Below are positions 54,201 to 63,415 of a DNA stretch of 64,000 bases, piece by piece. The position numbers were made by a program, and so were the translations under genes. How positions within the stretch are numbered: position 1 is the stretch's first letter; each line of letters opens with the position of its first letter. The notes beneath the pieces were generated by a model. The model was not told the origin of the DNA. It saw only the letters and a list, made by a program, of their open reading frames with translations, and did no database searches. This DNA comes from Setoptus koraiensis (lineage: Eukaryota > Arthropoda): assembly GCA_048013815.1 (NCBI GenBank), contig CM106585.1, positions 13,454,001 through 13,518,000 on the forward strand. Direction: 5' to 3'.

Positions 54201-57101
54201 AAAATCGCCTTGAAGAGCTAAACATCGCAAGGCATCTTTTTGAAAATTATATTGATCTGTATCGGAGTTAGATTGGATAGCGATGGTGCAATTAATAAAA
54301 GCCCGATCATAATGCCCAGACGCCTCGTGTTCAGAGATGTCATCCAACACTGTAGGGGATGTACTTCTCTGCATAGCTATCCCACGAGCCTCATCGCTAT
54401 CGTCCAAAGCCACGTAGATACGTTGCATAGTTGTAGCATATTTGTCGTAACCTTTTTTCTTTCTTTCTTCATCAACTGACAAAATTATAAGAAATTGTTC
54501 GAAATAGCATAATGCCCTGGCATAAGATTTGCACCGATACGCTAACACTGCAAGTTTCTCCATGTTGACTCTGCTTAGAAATTTTGCTAGGGCCTTGGTT
54601 GGCGGCTCAATTATTCTTTCTTTGCTGCTCATTCGAAAAGCAAAAAGCTGATAAATGAAGTCCATGGCTGAGAATATCATATTTGCACACTGGAAATGAA
54701 GAGACTGCAAATTGGCATCACCTTCGGTGGTGGCGGTGCTTATGTCTTGAGTTGATAATCCTGTGTCCTCCTCAATTATCGCTGTAATCTCTTCAAGTGC
54801 GATGTTCATTTTGTTTGAGTCGTTAATTATTATATGTACTATAATATATGGCAAGAGAAATTGTGCAAATAAGTAGTTGTATTTGAATATATATGAGCAA
54901 GCGTTCAAAACTTCTCTCACTTTTCCATGGGAATCATCGAGAGAGTTTATAAGATCTAGTGTGAATTTATGTAACCAAACTTTGTAGGAATAGTTATGTT
55001 CTGATTTAAGTTTCTCAAAAGTTGTCCCATTTGGCTCACTGTGGTATTTCTTGGTGGCTCCGAAAGTGGTACTTTTGCACAGATCACATGCTCTTAGAGC
55101 GTCACTAGATAGTTCCAATCTGAATATCAATCTCGTGCTGTATATATTGAATATATTAACCAATACTTGCAACGCGTAACTTGCAGCTTCACTTTCGTCT
55201 TTTTTGTCTGAAAATAATGAATTCTTAAGTCTTTCAATCAATTCACGAATGAATATATCCTCTTCCAGATTCGATTGAATATATATGATGCTAGGTTGTC
55301 CGGGTGTTTCTCCGAATATTAAATGGTCCAGACGCATTGGATTAATAGCTCCTATAGTTCCTAGACATTCGGCAATCAAAGAAGATGTTTCTCTATCCTG
55401 ATATGAGGATAGGTTCATGAGTGTTTGGATGATTCGAGAGACCAATCTATCTATAGGTTCATCTCCATGTTTGAAGATGATTTTATGCAACAAATCTATA
55501 TTTTTTTTAACTATTTCTAACAATCTGACTAGAGCCAAAATGCGGCATCGCTGATTTTCAAGCCCTACCAATGGTATCACAGCGTCCACTAGATTTTCCA
55601 GTTCTACTTCCGATTGCAAGTGTACGTCCCTCTTTATGAACTGGTTGAGGTATGAGTATATTTCCAGCAGGCTTGGGACATTTGGGATGAAAAACAAAGA
55701 TTTCAGTCTACCTTCGAGTAGCTTTTCATTTTCTGGACGGAGCATGTGTCTGTAAATCTTGGAAACCTCTTCCGGACAGTCATCTATCAAATCATACAAT
55801 ACTACACATATCTGAATTACCAGAGAAGCAAGAACCTCACAAGGCATACTTCTTACGAAGTTGTACCAAATCTCGCAGATTGCTTGATTGAGTTGAGCCA
55901 AGTTTCTAGCCGGCCGCAACTCTATGAGAAGACTTAATGTTGACATTAGTTTGACGTGTATGACTTGTATTTCGGAGGGTTGAAATAGATTTATAATATA
56001 GGATAAGCTTCTTATTTGTGAGAGTGTTTCTTCATCGCCTAACTGATCTTTCACATAGGAAAAGTGGGAATCGATTCCCAAGAGTATTCCAATGAAAGAG
56101 TCTCGCAAATATTCAATTAGAAATCGCTCATCCTCTAATTCACCATCCATGGGACCGGATGACTCATCGAATCTAGTATCTAGGAACTGGATCGCATCTG
56201 TTACAGCCTTTTTTGAAGTGTCATCTTTGCAATAGTTAAGTAAGATTCTACTCTTGATACAAGTTATCTTATTTGCAAGCATGTTCTCCAGACTTGCTCC
56301 AGGAAAGTTAACTAGGAAATCAAGAACTTTTTTCACGTCTTCTATTTGTATCCTTCTGTCAGACAAGAGATTGATGAGTATTGACTGAATATGACTGTTG
56401 ATCAGAGTAACGGGTTTCATATCTTGAGAGGATGCTAGGCTTTCGATAATGATCCTAGCCTGTCTGATGTGTTCATTTCTACCAATGAATTCCGCCACTT
56501 GAGACATCAGATGGGAAATAACGTCTTGTGTGATGGAATCCTGATTGAATACCTCTAAGGCCACCAATGTACAAGCCAGAACATCTATGTCCCCCCTGTC
56601 TCCTTTAGTAATAAAATGTATTATAGCTTTTGTTATGCAGCTGATTATTGATCGGCAATTTACTTTGAAGAATTTCTCCAAACTCATCTGTTGATATTTG
56701 ATGAGATTGATCAACTCTAGTAGTGCAAAGTTGCTTGTCTCGTTGTTGGCAGTCAAAGCATGATAGAACAATATATCAAAGACCTCCATAAAAGTATCAT
56801 TGGTGGTGGGATATTTTGCTAAATCTGAGACCAATTGAAATGAGAATGACATAACTTTGAATCTAAGGATATTCTTATATGCGGCCAAATCTGTTGCAAG
56901 TTTCAGGGAACTTAGAAATCGATTCTCGTACTTGCTGTAGGTGGTTGCATAGTCGGGTTGCGAGGTCATGATACGCTGCAATCTAGTGAAAAGATTTTGT
57001 TCTAGATTTGCCCTCAGAAATCCTTCAAATATTCTCCTACCACCTGCTTGAACATTGGTCATCGAATGCGGAGATTCATCATAGTCCATCGGACACTCCA
57101 T
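51246..57101 (-). CDS. ATR: ATR checkpoint kinase (mei-41 orthologue)
   Basis: Single frame of 1951 aa. The N-terminal two thirds are HEAT/FAT-type alpha-helical repeats. The PIKK kinase domain is near the C-terminus: FLVLPLTSVSGILEWLPN, then WFLRNFCEPTSWYMARLAYT, catalytic loop GLGDRHLDN (1781-1789), activation segment HVDFN (1801-1805) and VPFRLTHNLV. It ends in a FATC domain (EAQVDNVIKEATD, then MYHGWCPHI). PTSWY and the EWLPN and FNLLF contexts favour ATR over ATM, mTOR or DNA-PKcs. ATR, with ATRIP, senses RPA-coated single-stranded DNA and phosphorylates CHK1. Human and Drosophila proteins exceed 2500 aa, so 600-700 residues of HEAT repeats are missing or reduced. The start chosen is the first ATG (MECPMDYDESPHS); I found no upstream exon that joins in frame. 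Confidence 0.95.
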   Translation of the reverse strand: MECPMDYDESPHSMTNVQAGGRRIFEGFLRANLEQNLFTRLQRIMTSQPDYATTYSKYENRFLSSLKLATDLAAYKNILRFKVMSFSFQLVSDLAKYPTTNDTFMEVFDILFYHALTANNETSNFALLELINLIKYQQMSLEKFFKVNCRSIISCITKAIIHFITKGDRGDIDVLACTLVALEVFNQDSITQDVISHLMSQVAEFIGRNEHIRQARIIIESLASSQDMKPVTLINSHIQSILINLLSDRRIQIEDVKKVLDFLVNFPGASLENMLANKITCIKSRILLNYCKDDTSKKAVTDAIQFLDTRFDESSGPMDGELEDERFLIEYLRDSFIGILLGIDSHFSYVKDQLGDEETLSQIRSLSYIINLFQPSEIQVIHVKLMSTLSLLIELRPARNLAQLNQAICEIWYNFVRSMPCEVLASLVIQICVVLYDLIDDCPEEVSKIYRHMLRPENEKLLEGRLKSLFFIPNVPSLLEIYSYLNQFIKRDVHLQSEVELENLVDAVIPLVGLENQRCRILALVRLLEIVKKNIDLLHKIIFKHGDEPIDRLVSRIIQTLMNLSSYQDRETSSLIAECLGTIGAINPMRLDHLIFGETPGQPSIIYIQSNLEEDIFIRELIERLKNSLFSDKKDESEAASYALQVLVNIFNIYSTRLIFRLELSSDALRACDLCKSTTFGATKKYHSEPNGTTFEKLKSEHNYSYKVWLHKFTLDLINSLDDSHGKVREVLNACSYIFKYNYLFAQFLLPYIIVHIIINDSNKMNIALEEITAIIEEDTGLSTQDISTATTEGDANLQSLHFQCANMIFSAMDFIYQLFAFRMSSKERIIEPPTKALAKFLSRVNMEKLAVLAYRCKSYARALCYFEQFLIILSVDEERKKKGYDKYATTMQRIYVALDDSDEARGIAMQRSTSPTVLDDISEHEASGHYDRAFINCTIAIQSNSDTDQYNFQKDALRCLALQGDFERLSEISTNYLKTYPILKQDIMPYCIESSWKMNKWDELDRKIREENIEPMLDSIGVGLGALIHSLMNNSPVVDLLSLVRQRQMRPLSLAMIDKSAYFRGYQSLLSFHMINDLEFCLDMISPEQQFDERMQTLPGANKSAAVDNIFSKWFDRNHLIEPSLKSLEPILTLQRSLADMMKTRYKTISRQINLNIGALWIHSARLSRESRSFERAHLCITQAQRFFTEARLKGFELLQKSELLLEKAKLHWDRNDKTLAIRGLKLALDRIHNHDLTKHLEQRRIQRITTGGQIYPELGEVVQCADCLRCDLADREALAKLKLLLTYYCEESAAAMPGTLFDMYEELVHLAVDQEETYFRLARYYDRLLTYYIENPHLICEQNSRSLDQFDNVGRLSQSMVGDKEDVYTNLMLQSIFAFGNSLLFGVRYLRESMPRLLNIWYDLGSKMSASPPTVRTTSSRIEESNRFITKLEDKLPRYYFMTAMSLILSRICHSHSGVAKRTAIIIFHLLQEYPHQVMWRLIAVQNDRENPERARAASNILKQVKAVKQRKVIEDTLTVSKLLIEVCAHQLPRSSKPGVYPVNQFAPTFEKVFLSKSLHVMVPTQNSLTAVIPLDNNNDNTNDDAVFEPYPSHNQTFIVRFKPKLDVLSSMQRPRKLSLLCSDGRDRSLLCKPTDDLRKDSRCMEFFDLINKLLRRDRHSHNRFFEIQTFLVLPLTSVSGILEWLPNIMPLRGLIDTIYKQRNPKFNLGDLYGKKSTKEPTNDQKYHMFVTEVLPRCKPASLPMWFLRNFCEPTSWYMARLAYTRTTAVISMAGYIIGLGDRHLDNILVDTKTGRTVHVDFNLLFHQGEGLQVPERVPFRLTHNLVSTFGSLGHEGNFRSASEITLRVMRKEKDALLTTLKPFIHDPCSDWTRNVDHHGEKRFEMENLTAKEKIIDTERKLKGYPRSKFRPLSLIDSYSVEAQVDNVIKEATDNYNLSLMYHGWCPHI

Positions 57102-57706
57102 TTCTTCTTTAAGATGGATACAATAATTTTTTGCAATTTAAATTTTTTGTAATTATGTGCCTGATTATATGATGACCAATCATGATAATAAATATCGGGT
57201 GAATTTGGGATAGCTGTGGAATATCTATCAAGTAAATATTGAGGATGCGAACCATTTGGGCGCCATGTGAAAGACTGATGCGGAATGATCACGTAAAAAA
57301 CTTTCGTATTGACTCACATGAATAAATAAATTATACACAACTTGTGCGCCCAAGCGAACTGTTGCTTGTGGCACACGTGCGAAAGCACGATCTGTCCATA
57401 GAATAGCGGTGGCTAACATGATTGGTTAAGGCGCGAAATTCGATCTCTTTTATTTCAAATCGGGCGGTATACTGAGCTGCCTGCCGCAAATGTAATGTTG
57501 ACAAAAATACAGTTAGGGCAGGAAAAAAAAATCAATTGGCGCCAACTAGCGGAGAAATTGGAAAGATAAACAGATCCGGATTGCATCAGAGCATCCGATC
57601 CGATGCCGAACACGCCTCTTTGGTTGACTTCGGGCTCAGATGATTTAATTTTTAAAAATTCGTATGGAAGACCTTCTTTATCATTGGGCTGAAACATAAT
57701 TAAACT
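57102..57706. promoter_or_regulatory. Probable bidirectional promoter of ATR and GFER
   Basis: 605 bp between divergent start codons. It holds a CAAGCGAACTG...GCACACGTGC stretch near 57350-57380. Two minus-strand ORFs cross it (57228-57419 and 57455-57697); the first ends near a donor-like CAT|GTGAGT, but neither joins ATR in frame. Confidence 0.5.
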
Positions 57707-58192
57707 ATGGCACCACACCATAGAGAAAGCAAGAGGCAAAATAAACATTTAGATGATGAGGACTGCCAAGATCTAGTTTGTATGAGTGTCAAGAAAGACT
57801 TGAAGAGTTGGATGGGCTCCGACTCGAAAAAACCGCACGGAAAACCTGAGTGCCCTTTAGACAAGGACTCACTAGGTCGCAATACTTGGTCTCTACTGCA
57901 TACGATGGCAGCTCAGTATCCAGTTAAACCAACGGACAAAAACAAATCCGAAATGAACGAGTTTATCAATTTGTTATCTATTTTGTATCCATGCAGCCAT
58001 TGCGCGAAAGATTTTCGCCGAGACATCAAAGATTCACCCCCGAAATTGGAATCCCGCAATTCTCTTGCTCAGTGGTTTTGCCAGATGCACAACACAGTCA
58101 ATAAGAAGTTGGGGAAACCTGATTTTGATTGCTCTAAGATAGATGAAAGGTGGAGGACAGGTTGGAAGGATGGTTCATGTGATCCTTTCTAG
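57707..58192 (+). CDS. GFER: ALR/ERV1 FAD-linked sulfhydryl oxidase
   Basis: Single frame of 161 aa. The Erv1/ALR fold is clear: ECPLDKDSLGRNTWSLLHTM, the redox-active YPCSHC (Cys96 and Cys99, next to FAD), WFCQMHNTVNKKLGKPDFDC and DERWRTGWKDGSC. It re-oxidises MIA40 in the mitochondrial intermembrane space and passes electrons to cytochrome c, driving import of cysteine-motif proteins; cytosolic Fe-S roles are also reported. Compared with human ALR, which I recall has a CRAC shuttle pair, the N-terminal cysteines here are spaced Cys20-X4-Cys25 just before DLKSWM. The start ATG has A at -3. It is divergent from ATR and convergent with PDSS1. Confidence 0.96.
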   Translation: MAPHHRESKRQNKHLDDEDCQDLVCMSVKKDLKSWMGSDSKKPHGKPECPLDKDSLGRNTWSLLHTMAAQYPVKPTDKNKSEMNEFINLLSILYPCSHCAKDFRRDIKDSPPKLESRNSLAQWFCQMHNTVNKKLGKPDFDCSKIDERWRTGWKDGSCDPF

Positions 58193-58498
58193 AGAATGAA
58201 ATTGAAAATAGAAGCAGTTGGTTAAAATTTTCCTTACTCTATATAAAGAAAGAAAACGTTTAATGATTAACATTTTGTTTTAGACTACAAAAATCTCAAC
58301 TTATAGTTACATGTTAATGTGTATATATATGTAGATATATATACATAGATATATTAATAACATCTATGATCATGGATCAGCCTTTGTATATAATAGCTGA
58401 GTTATAAATTTATGGCAGTGAAAAATATAGTTTCTTTGATGACTAAGCAAGTCAGACTTTGTCTTATAAAGTTCTCAAACAATAGGCTATCTCTTCTT
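58193..58498. other. Convergent 3' region between GFER and PDSS1
   Basis: 306 bp, strongly AT-rich, with TATATA runs near 58320-58350. Nothing coding seen. Confidence 0.6.
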
Positions 58499-59922
58499 TT
58501 ATTTTTTTCGGCTCACTGTCGTCTCTGCTAGCTCAAACAAGGCTCGTTTACCTTCGCTGTCCACGAGTCCAGATATGTGCTCGAGGGCCTTCTTTACATG
58601 TTCTTGGGCCAACTCGCGAGTTTTCTGCAATCCGCTACTTTTCATAACGGCTTCATATGCACGTTCAACGTCATCTTTTTCACTGAATCGTCTGGCGATC
58701 ATTGCGCTAAGTTCTGAGAATTGGGCGCTCGCATACAAAACCGGTGCCGTGGCAAGACCAAGTTTCAAATCAGCAGCTGTTGGTTTACCAAGTTCAGCTT
58801 GACTAGATTCGAAATCTAGTAGATCGTCTACTAATTGAAATGCAATGCCAAGATTGCGTCCATATTCAAAAGCAGCCTCTTGTTGTTGCTCGTTTGCGCC
58901 CGATAATAAAGTAACAGCTTTGCAGGTGTAAGCTATAAGACTAGCTGTCTTCCTGAAGCTTTTACTTATATAATGATCAAATCGTTGATTTTCCTCCGAT
59001 TTGTTTGTCATCTGCATGAACTCTCCTCTAACTAGGTCGAGAAGTATCTATATGATGAGAATGATAGTGAGACAAAAGTAAAAAGGTCAGTGGACCGGAC
59101 TGTGATAACTGTGCCACTCATCAATGAATAGCTCGGCAACTATTGCGTAAGCAGTGTTGAGGATGACCGAGCGAAGAGCATAGAGTGAAACTGTGCCACA
59201 TACAGTTGGATATTGTGTGATGCAAACTTGTTATAATGCCAACGTACACACATCGCTAATAGATATAGATGGTCAGCAGTGGTACTTACATGGGACAAAA
59301 CAACAAGAATTTCCTCATTCTCAAGCCTCGCCAACATTTGCGAGGCTCGTGATAGAATATAGTCTCCGGCGAGAATTGATTTTCGTTGACCATAAACAAC
59401 ATTAACTGATTTCTTGCCACGTCTCGTATCGGCTGAATCAATGACGTCATCGTGAACTAGACTAGATGTGTGTATCATCTCGGCCACCATGGCCACAACC
59501 CTTTGCGCTTGCGATAACTCTACTTGACAGCCCATATGTTCGTTATATGCCCTACCAATCAGTATAACAATCATGGGTCTGTAAGCTTTTCCTTGGCCGT
59601 CAAAATAGTAGGTAGCTATCTCCTGTAATTCAGAATGTTCAGATTGTAGCTCCTTTCTAATATCGGCAAAGAGGCTATCCGCCATAACTGATAGAGGCAA
59701 TACGGCTGAAGGGGTCCTGCATTTTTCGAAGGAGTTATCTCTGGAGGCCAGTTGTTGATCCAATCGATAATCACTGAATTTTTTGATTTTCTCCTCCCCT
59801 TTTGCCTTCGATTCGGCTCCTTTCGGGCCCCAGTCGTGCCGAGCCTGTGTCGCACTAGAGGTTGCTCTGGTCATTGACCGAAATAGCAGCGATCGAGATG
59901 CTCGAATTAGACTGTTTTGCAT
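58499..59922 (-). CDS. PDSS1: Decaprenyl (polyprenyl) diphosphate synthase subunit 1, two exons
   Basis: CDS is complement(join(58499..59047, 59290..59922)), giving 393 aa. The 242-bp intron has donor CAT|GTAAGT and acceptor TCTCATCATATAG, phase 0, and the join restores LLDLVRGEFMQM. An in-frame TTG upstream of the ATG is not needed. The N-terminus (MQNSLIRASRSLLFRSM) is Arg/Ser-rich and lacks acids, a mitochondrial presequence. Catalytic motifs of trans-prenyltransferases are intact: first Asp-rich DDVID in HTSSLVHDDVID and second FQLVDDLLDFE, with KTASLIA and GKPTAADLKLGLATAPVL between and after. The enzyme builds the isoprenoid tail of ubiquinone in the matrix, together with PDSS2. Human PDSS1 is 415 aa. 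The TAA stop overlaps an AATAAA on the coding strand. Confidence 0.95.
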
Positions 59923-62900
59923 TTTGGTTGATCCTCTGTCGATGAACAATAGGTGATTCAAAAAGAATTTCAAAAGGCTTGCTACTAAATTAAATTCTTA
60001 TTGTGAGTTAAAAGCGTCGAATAAAGGTGATATAGTTTTGTCGTTATCTGATTTATAGAGATGATGTTTATTCTGTAAAGGTGATTTCTTAAAGTGAAGC
60101 TATTACCGTTGACGCTACAACTCTTGTGCCGACCCACTTTATCGCTGCCCAGAGTACCTACGCTCTGCTCATTTCTATTGCAATCTCCAGTGGACGTAAT
60201 CTGGTTTACAAAAATATCCAGCAGAGGCTCTGGCAACGGTTTGAGTTGAACAATCGATTACGGACTGTCTCAATAAATGTTTACTTTGCTTGATCCCTCG
60301 CTCTATCGTGAAGCAGGAAAACGCTCTTCGAGGTGAGCAAGAGCATCTGCTGTTGCCTGCAGTTAGATACTTTCCATAATTAACTATTGCTCGTTCTAAG
60401 AAAGCTTAGCAGAGCCGCCCTCGCGGTTTTTTTTGTAAACTCGGAAAGTACATTGGAAAAAGCGCACACCATGGAAGATCCTGCGCACATATGAGAGATG
60501 TGTGCACAACAAGCACAGGGTGCACTTTGCAAGATAGAACATAGGGTGCGCCAAAAGTCTAGCTTTATTGACATCGTGAGGAAAATAGAAAATAACAACC
60601 TGAACCGCCACCAATCGAGATATTCCCCTATCTCTCTATTACAAGCATTGATATATCTCTGAGACTGACCCTGTGACTCTTGTGGCGAAATCCTCAGATT
60701 TCAATGAAAACTAGTCACTGTTTAAAGATTCTGGCTTTGATGGGAGTTTTTAACCAAATCGATAATAATCACTGGTAGCAATGTCTGGGATGTATGGGGG
60801 TTATCGAGGTCTTGAAGTCTTTGTTTACTACGCAAACTTTTCGACTTTTACTGAATCTCGCGCTCTACGCACTCGATGCAACTCGATATTTTGGAGGGTT
60901 TATTTTTGCCGGGAATGATGCTCTCAGATCTCGGAAAAAGTGAGTGGTATGGGTGGAAGTGTTCTCTCTGAACAGGGAAACGTGTGATTCCTCTTTTTTC
61001 GTTCTATTTTTCGTTTCTAAGATTCTTATCGAAATTTAGCTTGCATTAAATTGATGCTCACCACGAAGAATCTTCCTCAAATGCGACAAAACAACATTGG
61101 TCGGAATGATTTAGACCATTAGGTGGAAAGTTGACGTTTTTCGCACTTTCTGTTCGATAAAATAACTCACACGATTGTAAGTTTGGCCTTGTTAGTTTTG
61201 TCATGAGAATGCCAGCCTCAATTTGCAAAGATCATAAACGGCCGCACCGGATCGAACAGGCCGCCAAGCAGTGAGCCCCTTTCAACCAAAAATGCCACCA
61301 GATGGCACACTCATCTCGTAATTTCAACAAGTTTGTTTGTGTCGACTTTTGACGACTCACAAGTCGACCGACAGGTGAGTTGCCACTTTGAAAGACAAAG
61401 TGTCCTTGATTGGGCCCGACGACTCGAACAATCCTTCTATCGGGTCTTACACAATTCTCTGATCATTCATTCACATCAATTGATTCTGCTGATTAGATGG
61501 GACCCCACAACGAAACGGACCCCACGATGTGTCGAGATGAGACCAACGTGACCTGTTGGCTGTGTCTTGTCGCAAACGAATTGGTGCTCTAAAATGTCGG
61601 ATTCTCGTGACCAGAAGGTGAATTATCTGAACATGCTGCGGAATTCTTTCAGTAAGCGAGCGGCGGAAGTGTCATGAAAGCAGGCGTGATATATGGACAA
61701 ACAGTGATGAGTCTCGATAATTAATTGCTATTTACACTGGTGATGTTATTTGAATCGCATGACATGTGTATCTGATGATTGATTGCCATGGTGACGCCAT
61801 AGTGGCATTCGGCCGATATTCTCAACGCCTGTTTTGTCAATACGATCAATAACGATTAATAACATTTGTGACAGACAACATGTGGAACATTTTGTTCATC
61901 AGTAATGTCAAGAAGAAGCTAGTATCAGCATGAAAGGGAATCATGATGTATGACGCTAGTCAGATGCTGCCAAAGAGCTTATGATTGGCAAGATTGGCAA
62001 TTAAAGTCCTATACGTTTGTTGCTGTCGTTGTGTCAGTTTGCACGACCATGGCCACATGTCCACATGAACTGTGTGTGTCATAATTTATAAGACAATCAT
62101 GTCTGATTACTTGATTGCTTGATCAAAAGATATATCTTGTTGATGGTGTTTGCTGTGGAGATAAAATTGTAATGGACAAATTGTGAGCTCCATTGAGCAG
62201 CCTCTCCTCTCTGCTTGCACACGCTTGTTGATTATGCGGACAACAGTGATTCAGTGTTGACTTAATATATTGACAATATTCTCACAATCTACATTGCCTA
62301 TCAAACAAGCTATGCTAACAAGCCTGTGATGGAATACATTTGTACAAATATACGGGTGGTTACTACTATTTTAACGATGTGCCAACTCAACTAATTGACC
62401 AGCAAAACTTAAAGAGATAGATAGTATTGGTAATAGACAAGCAACAAGTTGAAAGTTTGTTTGCCGAATATGTGTGAATGAATATTTGTCGGCTGCAATA
62501 ATTGTGCCGCTTGAATGGAATAACGGTAAATTGTTATTGTCTATGCTATGTTGCCAATGTCATGTAAAGACTAGTCAATAGTTATCGATTGAATGCTGTC
62601 ATCATGGGCAATAAGCGACGCTTATTGACGACAATACCGGTGCTAATTGCAGCGCATTCATCGTTTATGAGGTAGAGACTAATAGAATGATCTAGATATA
62701 TGTGAATGATGGTAGTGCGATAAGATAAATGATGATCCAATGTGATGATGAGACGATTCGGCATGGGATGGGACGGGACGGGATGTCATGTGAGTTGATG
62801 GTGATGTGATGTGAAGTTGAGGCGGATCACACCAAAGTAGTTGTTCAATTTAATTTGGTTTGGTTTGATTTAATTTGGTCTGACGTGTCGGGATGAGACG

Positions 62901-62975
62901 AGACATTGGCCTGAGTTGCAGGTTTCTTTGTGAATTGTGAGCTGTGAGTTTCGAGCTGCGAGTTGCAAGTCGCCA

Positions 62976-63256
62976 GTTGGGATGGGATGGGACGGGACGA
63001 GATGGAATGGGTTAGAATGAGATTAGATGAGATGAGCAGAGATGAGATTTGATGAGATGAGATTTGATGAGATGGGATGGGACGGGACGAGACGGGCTAA
63101 AATGAAATGAAACGAAACGAAATGAGATGAGATGTTCCGTGCAGTGCCGTGACGTGTCGTGACGTGACTTACATGTGATGTGATGTGACGGGATATGACG
63201 GGATGAAATCAAATGGCATGGTGTGGAATGAGCGGCGCCATGAGATGAGATGAGCT
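62976..63256. repeat. Degenerate pentanucleotide (GATGR/GACGR) purine-rich repeat
   Basis: Repeated GATGG, GACGG, GATGA and AACGA units. A shorter patch of the same kind lies at 62763-62785. One strand is almost free of C. Confidence 0.85.
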
Positions 63257-63324
63257 CAAAATCTGTTGTGTTGTGGCTACACATCGAACAAGTGCATCGA
63301 ATTGCCACAACTTGCAACTTGTGA

Positions 63325-63326
<2 letters not shown>

Positions 63327-63410
<84 letters not shown>
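63327..63410. repeat. (TC)42 microsatellite
   Basis: 84 bp of uninterrupted TC, the longest simple repeat in the window, followed by a (TA)n patch. It is a likely site of GAGA-factor binding, H-DNA formation or replication slippage. Confidence 0.97.

Positions 63411-63415
<5 letters not shown>

Noticed and set aside
57228-57419. Possible ATR 5' exon (MLATAILW...) ending at CAT|GTGAGT
   Set aside because: No acceptor upstream of the ATR start joins it in the ATR reading frame.
57455-57697. 80-codon minus-strand frame beginning nine bases from the GFER start
   Set aside because: The composition looks reasonable, but the ATG falls in GFER's immediate 5' end. It overlaps the shared promoter and no family is recognisable.
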